A stretch of 10,681 nt of DNA from Victivallales bacterium Lenti_02 (GCA_001603055.1 LVAZ01000062.1:2201-12881), one strand, 5' to 3'. Shown: positions 1 to 6,743, counted from the stretch's first letter. The notes: generated by a model from the letters alone, not told the origin. Program-made: numbers and translations.

Positions 1-1
1 G

Positions 2-457
2 CGCGACATGATGGTGCTGGACACGCCGCGCACGGCGGGCGGCTACGCCCCGGCCGGGCAGACGGTGCGGACGGCGGCGGCGGATTTCGCCATCGGCGGC
101 GGCGAGGGCGCGACCATCTGGATTTCCAGTCTCGACGACCAGCCCATCGTGGCCAGCCAGCGGCTGCTGCTCACCCATCTGACCGATTTGCAGAACACGG
201 AAATCCGCTACGCCGAGCGGGCGCGCCAGACGCTGCTGGCCTGGGGCAAGCTGCCCCATCTGGTGCGCGCGGGCGAGGCCCGCATGACCCTGCGCCGGAC
301 CGGCGACGCCCTGCCCAAGGTCTACGTGCTGGCCACCAGCGGGCGGCGGCTGGGCGAGGTGCCGGTCCGCAGGGACGCGGACGGGGCCCTGGTGCTCGAC
401 CTCTCGACCAAGGGCGCGGACGGCGCGCAACTGCTGTACGAGCTGGATTTCCGGTAA
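2..457 (+). CDS. C-terminal part of a probable carbohydrate-active / glycoside-hydrolase-like protein (5' end outside window)
   Basis: The reading frame is already open at the left edge and ends at TAA (455-457), so only the last 151 residues are visible. The methionines near the edge (residues 3-4) are probably internal. The visible part has no membrane segment. It contains WISSLDDQPI, then LLLTHLTDLQNT, then YAERARQTLLAWGKLPHLVRAG, and ends in a beta-rich tail (TLRRTGDALPKVYVLATSGRR ... LLYELDF). From memory, this arrangement resembles the C-terminal accessory region of large secreted glycoside-hydrolase-like proteins common in Lentisphaerota, Planctomycetota and Verrucomicrobiota. The catalytic domain is not in view, so neither family nor substrate can be named. 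It converges on pflA with an 89-bp gap that holds a hairpin. Confidence is high that it is coding and low to moderate on function. Confidence 0.75.
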   Translation, partial: RDMMVLDTPRTAGGYAPAGQTVRTAAADFAIGGGEGATIWISSLDDQPIVASQRLLLTHLTDLQNTEIRYAERARQTLLAWGKLPHLVRAGEARMTLRRTGDALPKVYVLATSGRRLGEVPVRRDADGALVLDLSTKGADGAQLLYELDFR

Positions 458-466
458 GGCTGAATA

Positions 467-537
467 GTGGACATAGTGGACTTGATGGACGGCGTGGGCA
501 GGTGGCACTCCCTGCCCACAACGTCCATTGCGTCCAC
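467..537. repeat. 9-nt-period inverted repeat array forming a long hairpin
   Basis: This lies between two convergent genes. The left arm is four consecutive 9-nt units of the form RTGGRCNNN: GTGGACATA, GTGGACTTG, ATGGACGGC, GTGGGCAGG (467-502). After an 8-nt loop (503-510), the right arm is three units of the complementary form NNNGYCCAY: CCTGCCCAC, AACGTCCAT, TGCGTCCAC (511-537). Left units 2-4 pair with right units 3-1: 9 bp (494-502/511-519), 7 bp (485-491/522-528) and 6 bp (476-481/532-537), separated by small internal loops. Neither side has a run of T, so it is not a classical intrinsic terminator, although it could act as a bidirectional transcript end. It may be one copy of a dispersed repeat family. 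Confidence 0.8.
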
Positions 538-546
538 GGTTTCCGC

Positions 547-1266
547 TTATTGCCGGAGGGCGTCGTCCAGTAGCTGCTGCAACGGTGCCAGAGCTGCCGC
601 CGACATGGGCGGGGTTTGGGCGAAGGGGGAGAGCAGCCCGAGTTGCCGCCATTTGCGCTGGCCCATGGTGTGGTAGGCGAGCAGTTCGGCGCGCTGGCGG
701 GCGGGATGATCGCGGATCAGGTCGGCGAGGGCGAGAATGTCCTCGGGACGGTCGTTCCAGCCGGGGACGACGACCTGGCGAATCCAGACCGGCTGCCGCC
801 GCCGCGCGGTATGGGCCAGCACATCGAGCATGCCGCGCCAGTCGGCTCCGGCGAGTTCGCGGAACCGTTCGGGGCGGGCGTGCTTGATGTCGAGGATGAC
901 GAGGTCGCAGGCGTCGATAGCGCGCTCGACGGTCGGATCGAGGGGATAGCCGGCGGTGTCGAGGGCGGTATGGATGCCCTCGCGGGCGCAGGCGGCGGCC
1001 AGTTCCGCGACGAAAGCCGCCTGGGCGAGGGGTTCGCCGCCGGAGAAGGTGACGCCGCCGTCCCGGCCGTGGTAGGGCCGGTAGCGGCGGATGCGCCCCA
1101 TGACTTCCTCGACCGTGGCTTCCGTCCCTCCCCGGCAATCCCAGGTGTCGGGATTGTGGCAGTAGCCGCAGCGGAGGGGGCACCCCTGGAGGAAGACGAC
1201 GGTGCGCAGGCCGGGACCGTCGAGTCCGCCCAGAGTTTCGTAGGAATGGATGCGTCCGGTTGCCAC
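547..1266 (-). CDS. pflA: Pyruvate formate-lyase-activating enzyme (radical SAM)
   Basis: This cytoplasmic radical SAM enzyme uses S-adenosylmethionine and a 4Fe-4S cluster to place the glycyl radical on PflB. The product is 239 aa, close to the usual ~246. The cluster motif is C29-x3-C33-x2-C36 within GCPLRCGYCHNPDTWD, followed by the SAM-binding GGEP (76-79) in DGGVTFSGGEP. The GTG start at 1264-1266 is chosen because it gives the family-typical beginning GRIHSYETLGGLDGPGLR, and no ATG or other usual start lies just upstream in frame. It begins 2 nt after the pflB stop codon. The AAGGG there is too close to the GTG to be a well-spaced ribosome site, so translational coupling to pflB is likely. 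The same frame stays open upstream through pflB, but that extension is only a GC-driven shadow. Assignment is very secure. Confidence 0.95.
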   Translation of the reverse strand: MATGRIHSYETLGGLDGPGLRTVVFLQGCPLRCGYCHNPDTWDCRGGTEATVEEVMGRIRRYRPYHGRDGGVTFSGGEPLAQAAFVAELAAACAREGIHTALDTAGYPLDPTVERAIDACDLVILDIKHARPERFRELAGADWRGMLDVLAHTARRRQPVWIRQVVVPGWNDRPEDILALADLIRDHPARQRAELLAYHTMGQRKWRQLGLLSPFAQTPPMSAAALAPLQQLLDDALRQ

Positions 1267-1268
1267 CC

Positions 1269-3503
1269 TTAGATTTTCTCGTGGAAGGTGCGCTGGATGA
1301 CTTCCTCCTGCTGGCTGCGGCTGAGGCTGTGGAAATTGACCGCGTAGCCGGAGACCCGGATGGTGAGATGGGGATACTGCTCGGGATGTTCCATGGCGTC
1401 GACCAGGTGGGCGCGGTTGAGGACGTTGACGTTGAGGTGGTGGGCGGCCTGGGCAAAGTAGCCGTCGAGGATACCGACCAGATTGGCCACCCGCTCCCCG
1501 GGGTTGGTCCCCACCGTTTCGGGAGTGATCGAGAAGGTGCAGGAAATGCCGTCCCGGCAGCAGTCGTAGGGGATTTTGGCGACGGAGTTGAGCGAGGCCA
1601 GGGCGCCGCTGGCGTCGCGGCCGTGCATGGGATTGGCGCCGGGAGCGAAGGGCTGCCCCTTGTGCCGGCCGTCGGGGGTGGAGCCGGTCTTCTTGCCGTA
1701 GACCACGTTCGAGGTGATGGTGAGGATCGAGAGAGTATGGACGGCGCCGCGGTAGCAGGGCACCCGGCGGAGGGCGGCGAGGAAGTCCTCGGCCAGGCCG
1801 ACGGCGATGGCGTCCACCCGATCGTCGTCGTTGCCGAAGGCGGGATAGTCGCCGGCCACCTTGAACTCGGTCACCAGGCCGCGCCCATCGCGCACGGGCT
1901 CGACTTTGGCATGGCGGATGGCGCTGAGGGAGTCGGCGACCACGGAGAGTCCGGCGATGCCGAAGGCCATGCTGCGGTGGACCCGGGTGTCGTGCAGGGC
2001 CATCTGGAGCTTTTCGTAGGCGTACTTGTCGTGCATGTAGTGAATCACGTTCATGGTGTTCACATAGAGGTTGCAGAGCCAGTCGCGGTAGAGGACGAAG
2101 CGGCGCTCGACCTCGGCGGGATCGAGGGGGCCGTCGCCGACGGGTTCCATGACCGGGCCGACCTGCTCGCCGGTGATTTCGTCGCGGCCGCCGTTGAGGG
2201 CCATGAGCAGCACCTTGGGCAGATTGCAGCGGGCGCCGAAGAACTGCATGTCGCGGCCGATGGCCATGGCCGAGACGCAGCAGGCGATGCCGTAGTCGTC
2301 GCCGTAGCGGGGCCGCATGATGTCGTCGTTCTCGTACTGGATCGAGTCGGTCTCGATGGAAAGCTTGGCGCAGAAGCGCTTGAAGGGCTCGGGGAGACCG
2401 GCGGACCAGAGGACGGTGAGGTTTGGCTCCGGGGCGGGGGCGAGGGTGCGGAGGGTGTTCAGCAGGCGGAAACTGGTGCGGCTGACCAGGGTCCGGCCGT
2501 CCTCGCCCATGCCGCCGACCGCCTCGGTGATCCAGAGCGGATCGCCCGCGAAGAGTTCGTTGTACTCGGGGGTGCGGAGCTGGCGGGCCATGCGCAGCTT
2601 GATGACGAAATCGTCGATCAGCTCCTGGGCGCCGTCCTCGTCGAGGGTGCCCCGGGCGAAGTCGCGCTCGAAATAGATGTCGAGGAAGGTGCCGACCCGA
2701 CCGAGAGACATGGCTGCGCCGTTCTGCTCCTTGATGGCGCCGAGGTAGGCGAAATAGAGCCACTGGACGGCTTCGCGGGCGGTGGCGGCGGGGCCGGCGA
2801 TGTCGTGCCCGTACATGGCCGCCATCTCCTTGAGCTTGCCCAGGAAATCGACCTGCCGGTAGACCTCCTCGGTGAGGCGGATGGTCTCCTCGTCCATGAG
2901 GTTCCGCCCGAGCGCGTCCAGGTCGGCCTGCTTGGCGGCGATCAGGCGGTCCACGCCGTAGAGGGCGACGCGGCGGTAGTCGCCGATGATGCGGCCGCGG
3001 CCGTAGGCGTCGGGCAGGCCGGTGATGACCCCCGAGCGGCGGGCGGCGCGCATCTCGTCGGTGTAGACGCGGAAGACGCCGTCGTTGTGGGTGGTGCGGT
3101 AGCGGAAATACTCCTCGACCTTGTCGTCGAGCTTGTAGCCGTAGGCCTCGCAGGCGGCGCGGGCCATGCGGATGCCGCCGAAGGGATTGACGCTGCGCTG
3201 GAGGGGGCGCGCGGTCTGCAAGCCCACGATGATCTCGTTCTCCCGGTCGAGATAGCCGGGCGCGTAGGTGAGGAGCGAGGAGACGGTGGAGGCGTCCACG
3301 CCGAGCACCCCGCCCCACTGCTGTTCGAGGCGGCAGAGTTCCGCGAGACGGCCGAAGAGGCGGCGGGTGCGCGCGGTGGGCGGACGGAGGAAGGCGTCGT
3401 CGCCGAGATAGGGGGTGTAGTTCCGCTGGATGAAGTCGCGGACGTCGATGGAATCCTGCCAGGGGCCGGGTTGGAAGCGATGCCAGGCGTGGTGGGTGGC
3501 CAT
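1269..3503 (-). CDS. pflB: Pyruvate formate-lyase (formate C-acetyltransferase)
   Basis: This glycyl-radical enzyme converts pyruvate and CoA to acetyl-CoA and formate in the cytoplasm, and its active radical form is destroyed by oxygen. The product is 744 aa (E. coli PflB is 760). The catalytic cysteine pair is C408-C409 in YGIACCVSAM, followed by QFFGARCNLPK. The radical glycine is G719 in RVSGYAVNF, 25 residues from the C-terminus. The N-terminus (WHRFQPGPWQDSIDVRDFIQ) is typical of true PFL rather than of glycerol or choline-lyase relatives. The ATG at 3501-3503 is preceded by AAGGAG with a 6-nt spacer. pflA follows 2 nt downstream, giving the classic pflB-pflA operon order. No focA formate channel lies upstream; purC is there instead, on the other strand. 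It implies fermentative, anaerobic pyruvate use. Confidence 0.97.
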   Translation of the reverse strand: MATHHAWHRFQPGPWQDSIDVRDFIQRNYTPYLGDDAFLRPPTARTRRLFGRLAELCRLEQQWGGVLGVDASTVSSLLTYAPGYLDRENEIIVGLQTARPLQRSVNPFGGIRMARAACEAYGYKLDDKVEEYFRYRTTHNDGVFRVYTDEMRAARRSGVITGLPDAYGRGRIIGDYRRVALYGVDRLIAAKQADLDALGRNLMDEETIRLTEEVYRQVDFLGKLKEMAAMYGHDIAGPAATAREAVQWLYFAYLGAIKEQNGAAMSLGRVGTFLDIYFERDFARGTLDEDGAQELIDDFVIKLRMARQLRTPEYNELFAGDPLWITEAVGGMGEDGRTLVSRTSFRLLNTLRTLAPAPEPNLTVLWSAGLPEPFKRFCAKLSIETDSIQYENDDIMRPRYGDDYGIACCVSAMAIGRDMQFFGARCNLPKVLLMALNGGRDEITGEQVGPVMEPVGDGPLDPAEVERRFVLYRDWLCNLYVNTMNVIHYMHDKYAYEKLQMALHDTRVHRSMAFGIAGLSVVADSLSAIRHAKVEPVRDGRGLVTEFKVAGDYPAFGNDDDRVDAIAVGLAEDFLAALRRVPCYRGAVHTLSILTITSNVVYGKKTGSTPDGRHKGQPFAPGANPMHGRDASGALASLNSVAKIPYDCCRDGISCTFSITPETVGTNPGERVANLVGILDGYFAQAAHHLNVNVLNRAHLVDAMEHPEQYPHLTIRVSGYAVNFHSLSRSQQEEVIQRTFHEKI

Positions 3504-3615
3504 GCTCTGCTCCTTGCGCTTGCTTGGTCCGCCCCCGCCGCTGCGGCGACGGTTCGCGGAACCAGCCAGCCGGGAGCGCCAGGAGCGTCAGCCCAGGCGG
3601 TCGGCTAATTCCGGA

Positions 3616-3667
3616 ACCCTGCCGATTCCCCGTGGTGCCCCACGTATTCCGCCAGTCTCGGCAGGGT
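3616..3667 (-). promoter_or_regulatory. Structured element in the pflB leader (10-bp dyad with nested hairpin)
   Basis: ACCCTGCCGA (3616-3625) and TCGGCAGGGT (3658-3667) are perfect 10-bp inverted repeats. Between them sits a second perfect hairpin, CGTGG-TGCC-CCACG (3631-3644). The element ends 113 nt before the pflB start codon. On the pflB strand, TATACC (3665-3670) overlaps its outer edge and could be a -10 box, which would put the stem-loop at the very 5' end of the mRNA, but no good -35 box is visible. It could be an mRNA leader structure or a pair of protein-binding half-sites. No known riboswitch class was recognised. Confidence 0.45.
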
Positions 3668-3702
3668 ATAGACTTGATGAAAACGTAACCCGCCCGGCGG
3701 CA

Positions 3703-3716
3703 TTTGCCACCGCAAA
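3703..3716. promoter_or_regulatory. Candidate operator dyad TTTGC-N4-GCAAA
   Basis: TTTGC (3703-3707) and GCAAA (3712-3716) form a perfect 5-bp dyad with a 4-bp spacer (CACC), 14 bp in all. This is the size and geometry of a site for a small dimeric regulator; FNR sites, for example, are TTGAT-N4-ATCAA. The half-site itself is not that of FNR. It lies about 190 bp upstream of pflB and of purC and could serve either. A dyad this short may also be chance. Confidence 0.25.
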
Positions 3717-3773
3717 GCGAGGCGGACATCGGAAAAACGGGCGTTTTTTTCCTCTTGTTCGCGCCAATTCGAC

Positions 3774-3808
3774 TGGATGGGAGTTATTCTGGCCATATAG
3801 TATGGGCC
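3774..3808 (+). promoter_or_regulatory. Possible purC promoter with overlapping imperfect palindrome
   Basis: TATAGT (3796-3801) matches the -10 consensus at five of six positions. The best -35 candidate at normal spacing is weak (TGGATG, 3774-3779, 16-bp spacer). An imperfect inverted repeat, GGCCATA (3791-3797) and TATGGGCC (3801-3808), is centred on the -10 box, so a repressor could cover it. Transcription would start near 3808, leaving a leader of about 80 nt before purC. The assignment rests mainly on the -10 match. Confidence 0.35.
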
Positions 3809-3887
3809 ACCGTAAAACGGGGCGGGCCGCAGGGCCTCACTAGCCCCGGCCTTGTTGCACCCTTCCAACTTAACGATGAGGCGGCCC

Positions 3888-4790
3888 ATGAAGTACGACC
3901 GCAACCGCGCCCTCCTGCAGACCTCCATCCCCGGCCTGCCCGAGCCGCGGCGCGGCAAGGTGCGGGACATCTACGATCTCGGCGACCAGCTCCTGCTGGT
4001 GGCCAGCGATCGGATCAGCGCCTTCGACTGCGTCATGCCCAACGGCATTCCGGACAAAGGCAAAGTGCTGACCCAGATCAGCCTGTTCTGGTTCGAGCTG
4101 ATGAACTGGATGCCGAACCATCTGATCAGCGCCGACCCGGCGGACTTCCCGGCCCCGGCCCGGGCGCTCGCCGCCGACCTGGCGGGGCGGAGCATGCTGG
4201 TGAAGAAGGCGAGGAACCTCCCCGTCGAGTGCATTGCCCGCGGCTATCTGGTCGGCTCCGGCTGGAAGGAATACGGCGAGTCCGGAACGGTCTGCGGTCT
4301 GAAGCTGCGGCCCGGCTACGCCCAGGCCGCCAAGCTGGACGCGCCCATCTACACGCCCTCCTCGAAGGCGGAACTCGGCGAGCACGACGAGAACATCCCC
4401 TTCGAGAAGACCGTCGAAATGGTCGGCGAGAAGACGGCGGCGGAATTGCGCGACAACACCCTGCGGCTCTACACCACCGCCGCCGACTACGCCGCCGCCA
4501 AGGGCATCCTCATCGCCGACACCAAGTTCGAGTTCGGTCTCGACACGGACGGGACGATGATCCTGATCGACGAGGTGCTGACCCCCGATTCGAGCCGTTT
4601 CTGGCCCGCCGAACTCTACACCACCGGGGCCAACCCCCCGAGCCTGGACAAGCAGTTCGTCCGCGACTGGCTCGAATCCGTCAAATTCAACAAAAGGCCC
4701 CCGGCGCCCGAACTGCCGGACGAAGTCGTTGTCAAAACCCAGGAAAAATACCTGGAGGCGCTTCGTTCCCTCGCCGGTCGCAGCCTGTAG
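3888..4790 (+). CDS. purC: Phosphoribosylaminoimidazole-succinocarboxamide synthase (SAICAR synthase)
   Basis: This purine-biosynthesis enzyme joins CAIR and L-aspartate with ATP to form SAICAR. The product is 300 aa, the longer form also seen in yeast Ade1, rather than the ~240 aa of many bacterial PurC proteins. Family landmarks are GKVRDIYD (23-30), ASDRISAFD, the first signature LPVECIARGYLVGSG (about 111-125) and the second signature ADTKFEFG (210-217), followed by DEVLTPDSSRFWP. The ATG at 3888 is chosen because GAGG lies at a good distance before it and the protein then begins like family members. ATGs at 3852 and 3876 are in frame but lack a ribosome site. pckG follows on the same strand after 51 bp, so the two may be co-transcribed. 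No other pur gene is in the window. Confidence 0.96.
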   Translation: MKYDRNRALLQTSIPGLPEPRRGKVRDIYDLGDQLLLVASDRISAFDCVMPNGIPDKGKVLTQISLFWFELMNWMPNHLISADPADFPAPARALAADLAGRSMLVKKARNLPVECIARGYLVGSGWKEYGESGTVCGLKLRPGYAQAAKLDAPIYTPSSKAELGEHDENIPFEKTVEMVGEKTAAELRDNTLRLYTTAADYAAAKGILIADTKFEFGLDTDGTMILIDEVLTPDSSRFWPAELYTTGANPPSLDKQFVRDWLESVKFNKRPPAPELPDEVVVKTQEKYLEALRSLAGRSL

Positions 4791-4815
4791 CAGAATTCTG
4801 TGCCGACAGTCGGCA
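4791..4815. promoter_or_regulatory. Two abutting perfect palindromes between purC and pckG
   Basis: Directly after the purC stop codon come CAGAATTCTG (4791-4800), a perfect 10-bp palindrome, and then TGCCGACAGTCGGCA (4801-4815), with 7-bp arms around a single central base. As RNA the second folds into a 6-bp stem (TGCCGA/TCGGCA) with a CAG loop. No T-run follows, so it is not a standard terminator. It ends 26 bp before the pckG start and could be a regulator site or an mRNA processing/attenuation structure. TGCCGA/TCGGCA is also the inner part of the pflB leader dyad. Confidence 0.5.
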
Positions 4816-4841
4816 ATCACCCGCATCAGAAAGGAATCCGC

Positions 4842-6650
4842 ATGACCGCTCCCACGAAGAACAAGAAACTCCTGGCCTGGGTCGACGAAGTCGTCGCCAT
4901 GTGCAAGCCCGACAGCGTGTACTGGTGCGACGGCAGCAAGGCCGAATACGACACCCTGATGCAGGGCATGGTGGATTCCGGCCTGGCGATCAAGCTGGAC
5001 GAGAAGAAGCGCCCGAACAGCTTCCATTTCCGCTCCGACCCGTCCGACGTGGCCCGCGTCGAGAACCGCACCTACATCGCCTCCGTCAAGCAGGAGGACG
5101 CCGGCCCCACCAACATCTGGACCGACCCGGTCGAACTGAAGAAGACCATGCGCGCCCTCTACGACGGCTGCATGAAGGGGCGCACCATGTATGTGATCCC
5201 CTTCTCGATGGGTCCGGTCGGCGGCCCCATCTCGAAGGTGGGCATCGAGTTGACCGACTCCGCCTACGTCGTGTGCAACATGCACATCATGACCCGCGTC
5301 GGCACCAAGGTGCTCGACGTGCTCGGCGAGAACGGCGACTACATCCCCTGTCTGCACTCGGTGGGCAAGCCCCTGGCCGAAGGCGAGGACGACGGCGGTC
5401 TCTGGCCCTGCGCCCCGCTCGAAAAGAAGTACATTTCGCACTTCCCCGAGGAAAACCTCATCTGGTCCTACGGCTCGGGCTACGGCGGCAACGCCCTGCT
5501 CGGCAAGAAGTGCCTGGCACTGCGCATCGCCTCGAACATGGCCCGCAACGAGGGCTGGATGGCCGAGCACATGCTCATCCTGCGCCTGACCAGCCCCGAG
5601 GGCAAGCAGTACCACATCGCCGCCGCCTTCCCCAGCGCCTGCGGCAAGACCAACCTCGCCATGCTCCAGCCCACCATCGAAGGCTGGAAGTGCGAATGCG
5701 TCGGCGACGACATCGCCTGGATGAAAATCGGCCCCGACGGCCGCCTCCGCGCCATCAACCCCGAGTCCGGTTTCTTCGGCGTCGCCCCCGGCACCAGCGC
5801 CGCCTCCAACCCCATGGCCCTCGAAAGCATCCGCGAGAACTCCATCTTCACCAACTGCGTCGTCACCGACGACAACGACATCTGGTGGGAGGACATGGGC
5901 ATCGAGTGCAAGGGCGGCATCGACTGGAAGGGCAATCCCTGGAAGCCCGGCATGGTCGACGCGGACGGCAACAAGATCAAGGGGGCCCATCCCAACGCCC
6001 GCTTCACCGCTCCCGCCGCCCAGTGTCCCGTCATCTGCCCCGACTGGGAAGCCCCCGAGGGCGTGCCGATCGACATCTTCGTCTTCGGCGGCCGCCGCAC
6101 CAAGATGATGCCCCTCGTCCACCAGGCCTATAGCTGGGACCAGGGCGTGTTCATGGGCGCCACCGCCGCCTCCGAGGCCACTGCCGCCGCCCTCGACGTC
6201 AAGGGCATCCGCCGAGATCCCATGGCCATGAAGCCCTTCATCGGCTACCATGTCGGCGACTACTTCGCCCACTGGTTCAAGATGGGCGACAAAATGGGCG
6301 ACAAGGCACCCAAGGCCTTCTACGTCAACTGGTTCCGCAAGAACGACGAAGGCAAGTGGCTGTGGCCCGGCTTCGGCGACAACGCCCGTGTCCTGAAATG
6401 GATGTGCGAGCGCGTCGACGGCAAGGTCGAGGCGGTCGAGACTCCCATCGGCTACATGCCCAAGCCCGGTGATCTGGACCTCACCGGCCTGGACATCCCC
6501 GCCGAGGACATCGCCGAACTGCTCAAGGTCGACGTCGCTGCCTTCAAGGCCGAGTTCGAGGATCTCGACTCCTACATGGCCAGTGTCGGCGACAAGCTCC
6601 CCGAGCGCATGAAGGCCCAGGTCGCCGCCTACAAGCAGCGCCTCGGCTAG
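4842..6650 (+). CDS. pckG: Phosphoenolpyruvate carboxykinase (GTP)
   Basis: This cytoplasmic enzyme interconverts oxaloacetate + GTP and PEP + CO2 + GDP, for gluconeogenesis or, in some anaerobes, for PEP carboxylation. The product is 602 aa, near the ~600-620 of the GTP family and longer than ATP-type enzymes (~540). The P-loop is FPSACGKTNL (263-272), with the family-specific reactive C267. The metal-binding kinase-2 motif is GDDIAWM (288-294), and IFVFGGRRTK (412-421) is followed by the HQAYSWDQGVFMGAT region. YVNWFRKNDEGKWLWPGFGDN in the C-terminal part matches the guanine-nucleotide pocket region of this family. The ATG at 4842 is preceded by AAGGAA at good spacing; the in-frame GTG at 4800 is not needed. 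It lies 51 bp after purC and ends before a strong terminator. Confidence 0.97.
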   Translation: MTAPTKNKKLLAWVDEVVAMCKPDSVYWCDGSKAEYDTLMQGMVDSGLAIKLDEKKRPNSFHFRSDPSDVARVENRTYIASVKQEDAGPTNIWTDPVELKKTMRALYDGCMKGRTMYVIPFSMGPVGGPISKVGIELTDSAYVVCNMHIMTRVGTKVLDVLGENGDYIPCLHSVGKPLAEGEDDGGLWPCAPLEKKYISHFPEENLIWSYGSGYGGNALLGKKCLALRIASNMARNEGWMAEHMLILRLTSPEGKQYHIAAAFPSACGKTNLAMLQPTIEGWKCECVGDDIAWMKIGPDGRLRAINPESGFFGVAPGTSAASNPMALESIRENSIFTNCVVTDDNDIWWEDMGIECKGGIDWKGNPWKPGMVDADGNKIKGAHPNARFTAPAAQCPVICPDWEAPEGVPIDIFVFGGRRTKMMPLVHQAYSWDQGVFMGATAASEATAAALDVKGIRRDPMAMKPFIGYHVGDYFAHWFKMGDKMGDKAPKAFYVNWFRKNDEGKWLWPGFGDNARVLKWMCERVDGKVEAVETPIGYMPKPGDLDLTGLDIPAEDIAELLKVDVAAFKAEFEDLDSYMASVGDKLPERMKAQVAAYKQRLG

Positions 6651-6665
6651 TTTCCAGACAGCTCC

Positions 6666-6692
6666 CGCCGGGCGCGGACTTCCCGCCCGGCG
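6666..6692. repeat. 9-bp hairpin just after pckG
   Basis: CGCCGGGCG (6666-6674) and CGCCCGGCG (6684-6692) are perfect complements around a 9-nt loop, starting 15 nt after the pckG stop codon. No T-run follows. It probably protects the pckG mRNA 3' end or works with the terminator downstream. Confidence 0.5.
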
Positions 6693-6705
6693 TCACGCCT
6701 CTCCG

Positions 6706-6743
6706 ACCGGCGGACGCACCCCAGCGTCCGCCGGTTTCCTTTT
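6706..6743 (+). terminator. Rho-independent terminator of the purC-pckG unit
   Basis: A perfect 12-bp GC-rich stem, ACCGGCGGACGC (6706-6717) with GCGTCCGCCGGT (6724-6735), has a 6-nt loop (ACCCCA). It is followed at once by the T-rich tail TTTCCTTTT (6735-6743). It begins 56 nt after the pckG stop and reads in the pckG direction. On the other strand no T-run follows, so it should be one-directional. Confidence 0.85.

Larger units (their letters stand above)
3504..3887. other. Divergent intergenic region between pflB and purC
   Basis: These 384 bp contain no credible gene: the open frames crossing them have no family resemblance and lie over neighbouring genes. The middle part (about 3660-3800) is clearly poorer in G+C than its surroundings, as expected for promoters. 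Small inverted repeats are spread along it: a 10-bp dyad with a nested hairpin (3616-3667), TTTGC-N4-GCAAA (3703-3716), a weak A/T hairpin (3731-3752), an imperfect palindrome over a possible -10 box (3791-3808), and CGGGGC/GCCCCG (3818-3823/3843-3848). Promoters for both operons must lie here or within neighbouring sequence. Confidence 0.8.

Noticed and set aside
1260..3608. A 782-codon plus-strand open frame opposite pflB
   Set aside because: It is antisense to a fully convincing pflB, and is glycine/valine/alanine-rich with no domain resemblance: a third-position GC shadow.
3674..3687. FNR-like site in the pfl upstream region
   Set aside because: Only the TTGAT half (3674-3678) is present. 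The second half does not match ATCAA at the required spacing.
547..3729. A 1060-codon open frame on the minus strand spanning pflB and pflA
   Set aside because: Only its last 239 codons are real (pflA). The upstream part lies over pflB in another frame and is arginine/proline-rich low-complexity sequence, as expected from GC-rich codon bias.
3731..3752. Hairpin GGAAAAACG / CGTTTTTTTCC as a terminator
   Set aside because: The stem is A/T-rich with almost no loop and a misfit of two T, and it does not directly follow a gene end on either strand. It is probably just the AT-rich core of the promoter region.
3852..3878. Upstream in-frame ATGs (3852, 3876) as the purC start
   Set aside because: Neither has a ribosome-binding site, and both would add residues not seen in the family. 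The ATG at 3888 has GAGG at proper spacing.
3704..6133. An 809-codon plus-strand frame through purC and pckG
   Set aside because: It is out of frame with both enzymes and extremely rich in arginine and proline; a shadow.
3870..6272. An 800-codon minus-strand open frame opposite purC and pckG
   Set aside because: It is antisense to two secure genes, has low-complexity composition and no recognisable motif.
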